Assembly: GCA_963971535.1 (NCBI GenBank)
Contig: OZ020598.1
Location: 103,100,924 to 103,164,923 of the forward strand
DNA: 64,000 nucleotides
Direction: 5' to 3'
DNA from: Notolepis coatsorum
Lineage: Eukaryota; Chordata; Actinopteri; Aulopiformes; Paralepididae
The notes below the pieces were generated by a model. The model was not told where the DNA came from. It worked only from the letters and a program-made list of their open reading frames with translations, and did not search any database. The translations under genes were made by a program, and so were the position numbers. Below, piece by piece: positions 60,535 through 64,000 of this stretch (position 1 is its first letter; every line of letters starts with the position of its first letter).

Positions 60535-60690
60535 GATTGATTGATTGATTGAATATTGTATTAACAGATTGCAGAATGGGTACAATACAGTACAGCTCAA
60601 TACACACAATTGTTAAGGGGATGCAGACCAGAGAAAGACGTTTGTCTTGTTTACATCAGGGTCCCTCATTTTCAATTCATAATGAATTGT
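60535..60690 (-). repeat. LINE 3' tail copy
   Basis: (TTGA)n, TTAACAGATTGCAGAATGGG, AATTGTTAAGGGGATGCAGA and TACATCAGGGTCCCTCATT. Confidence 0.85.
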
Positions 60691-62207
60691 AAGTAAGGGT
60701 GCAATTAACACCGTGCAATCCATTCTTTGTGGATCCCGCCCTTAGACTAGTTGAAAAATGTTCATAAGAAAGAGGTGAAATGCTAATAGAAATGTTTCAT
60801 AATGATGTTCTGTGTATTCATAAGTGTATTGCTCTCCTTAATGTAGAATGATATGGTGATTGTGCAGACTCAGGAAGGAGGCAGAGAAGGAGAGAAAGAG
60901 ATACAAGAGGTACAGGTAATGGACATATCAGACAGTCAGCTTAAAGTGTAGGATAACATAAAAAATTAAGACACAAATACTTGGATCATATATCCCCCCC
61001 TCTCTCCCTTTCTTTACAGAGTAGCACAAACCAGTTCAGTGTATTCATAAGTGTATTGCTCTCCTTAATGTAGAATGATATGGTGACTGTGCAGACTCAG
61101 GGAGGAGGCAGAGAAGGAGAGAACGAGATAAAAGAGGTACAGGTAATGGAAATATCAGACAGTCATCTTAAAGTGTAGGATAACATAACAAATTAAGCCA
61201 CAAATAGGGAGTCATAATGAATTGTAAGTAAGGGTGCAATTAGCACCTTGCAATCTATTCTTTGTGGATCCCTCCCTTAGACTAGTTGAGAAATGTTCAT
61301 AAGAAAGAGGTGAAATGCAAATAGAAATGTTTCATAATGATGTTCAGTGTATTCATAAGTGTATTGCTCTCCTTAATGTAGAATGATATGGTGACTGTGC
61401 AGACTCAGGGAGGAGGCAGAGAAGGAGAGAAAGAGATAAAAGAGGTACAGGTAATGGAAATATCAGACAGTCATCTTAAAGTGTAGGATAACATAACAAA
61501 TTAAGACACAAATAGGGAGTCATAATGAATTGTAAGTAAGGGTGCAATTAGCACCGTGCAATCCATTCTTTGTGGATCCCGCCCTTAGACTAGTTGAAAA
61601 ATTTTCATAAGAAAGAGGTGAAATGCTAATAGAAATGTTTCATAATGATGTTCAGTGTATTCATAAGTGTATTGCTCTCCTTAATGTAGAATGATATGGT
61701 GACTGTGCAGACTCAGGAAGGAGGCAGAGAAGGAGAGAAAGAGATACAAGAGGTACAGGTAATGAAATATCGGACAGTCAGCTTAAAGTGTAGGATAACA
61801 TAACAAATTAAGACACAAATAGGGAGTCGTAATGAATTGTAAGTAAGGGTGCAATTAGCACCGTGCAATCCATTCTTTGTGGATCCCGCCCTTAGACTAG
61901 TTGAAAAATGTTCATAAGAAAGAGGTGAAATGCAAATAGAAATGTTTCATAATGATGTTCAGTGTATTCATAAGTGTACTGTATTGCTCTCCTTAATGTA
62001 GAATGATATGGTGACTGTGCAGACTCAGGAAGGAGGCAGAGAAGGAGAGAAAGAGATACAAGAGGTACAGGTAATGGAAATATCGGACAGTCAGCTTAAA
62101 GTGTAGGATAACATAACAAATTAAGACACAAATAGGGAGTCGTAATGAATTGTAAGTAAGGGTGCAATTAGCACCGTGCAATCCATTCTTTGTGGATCCC
62201 GCCCTTT

Positions 62208-63244
<1,037 letters not shown>

Positions 63245-63667
63245 AAGACTAGTTGAAAAATTTTCATAAGAAAGAGGTGAAATGCTAATAGAAATGTTTC
63301 ATAATGATGTTCAGTGTATTCATAAGTGTATTGCTCTCCTTAATGTAGAATGATATGGTGACTGTGCAGACTCAGGAAGGAGGCAGAGAAGGAGAGACAG
63401 AGATACAAGAGGTACAGGTAATGGAAATATCAGTCAGCTTAAAGTGTAGGATAACATAACAAATTAAGTCACAAATACTTGGATCATATATCCCCCCTCT
63501 CTCCCTTTACAGAGTAGCACAAACCAGTTCAGCGTATTCATACGTGTATTGCTCTCCTTAATGTAGAATGATATGGTGACTGTGCAGATTCAGGAAGGAG
63601 GCAGAGAAGGAGAGGAAGAGAAAGGTTGGTACTGAGTTACACACCGGGTCCATTCGGACCCAGAGTT

Positions 63668-63900
63668 TTTGTTTTCCTTCATTACATACTACATCCTACA
63701 TTACATACTTCATCCTTCATACTGCATCCTACATTACATACTACATCCTACACTACATACTACATCCTACATTACATACTACATCCTACATACTACATTA
63801 CATACTACATCCTACATACTACATCACATACTACATCCTTCATTACATACTACATCCTTCATTACATACTACATCCTACATACTACATACTACATTAGTA
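63668..63900 (+). repeat. (ACATACTACATCCTACATT)n microsatellite/minisatellite
   Basis: Mixture of TACATACTACATCC and TTCATTACATAC units, then (TAG)n at 63895-63916. The last 80 bases of the window are unassigned. Confidence 0.92.
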
Positions 63901-64000
63901 GTAGTAGTAGTAGTAGTTTATTTTTTCAGTCATCATCACACAGTACAATATACATCATCATTTATCAATATTTGATTATTTACAGTGACTGAACATACAT

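Noticed and set aside
63626-63992. His/Tyr-rich open frames at the window end
   Set aside because: Translation of the ACATCCTACATT-type microsatellite.

Overview
The window looks like repeat-rich nuclear DNA from a ray-finned (teleost) fish. No bacterial features such as operons or ribosome binding sites are present. The clues are a finTRIM-type RING/B-box gene, teleost-style L2, BEL/Pao, Ty3/gypsy, hAT, piggyBac and Harbinger elements, long CA and GATA microsatellites, and an intron-containing gene with GT/GC-AG splice sites. The species cannot be named from the sequence. No database search was run; family names come from recognising motifs by eye.

Layout. 1-0.54 kb: C-terminal end of an unrecognised acidic protein. 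2.5-5.3 kb: a four-exon gene for a DUF4806-like protein of about 244 aa, with a hAT element in its last intron. 5.2-22.4 kb: mostly decayed or nested repeats. These include a ~4 kb inverted-repeat-bounded Harbinger relic whose transposase carries a 37-bp minisatellite, two piggyBac-like MITEs, several solo LTRs and LINE pieces, and a 110-bp satellite. 22.39-31.51 kb: a very young, complete BEL/Pao retrotransposon on the minus strand, with 1415-bp LTRs, a 5-bp target duplication (TSD), a tRNA-Tyr primer site, and gag-protease, RT-RNase H and integrase frames. 32.2-33.7 kb: a foldback element and a solo LTR. 33.7-36.7 kb: the longest copy of a CR1/L2-group LINE (minus strand) whose 3' tails recur at least ten times in the window. 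37-38.9 kb: nested MITE, LINE and unclassified repeats. 39.0-52.0 kb: a finTRIM pseudogene present twice in tandem, one copy broken by a solo LTR and the other by a complete 9.2-kb gypsy element at the same site with the same TSD. 52.9-55.4 kb: a second, GC-rich gypsy element with gag and PR-RT-RNase H, cut off before integrase. 55.4-60.7 kb: LTR fragment, minisatellites, hairpins and tRNA-like repeat. 60.7-63.6 kb: a ~310-bp tandem array whose units each contain a splice-bounded, one-frame-open 69-nt exon-like segment, interrupted by a 1-kb DNA transposon. The window ends in microsatellites.

How it fits together. Most of the coding capacity belongs to mobile elements. The best host-like gene models are the DUF4806-like gene, the broken finTRIM pair and possibly the exon-like array. 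Points that most deserve a second look are the solo-versus-full LTR pair in the finTRIM duplication, the 38-nt tRNA-His match at the gypsy primer site, and the seven-copy 69-nt exon-like array.
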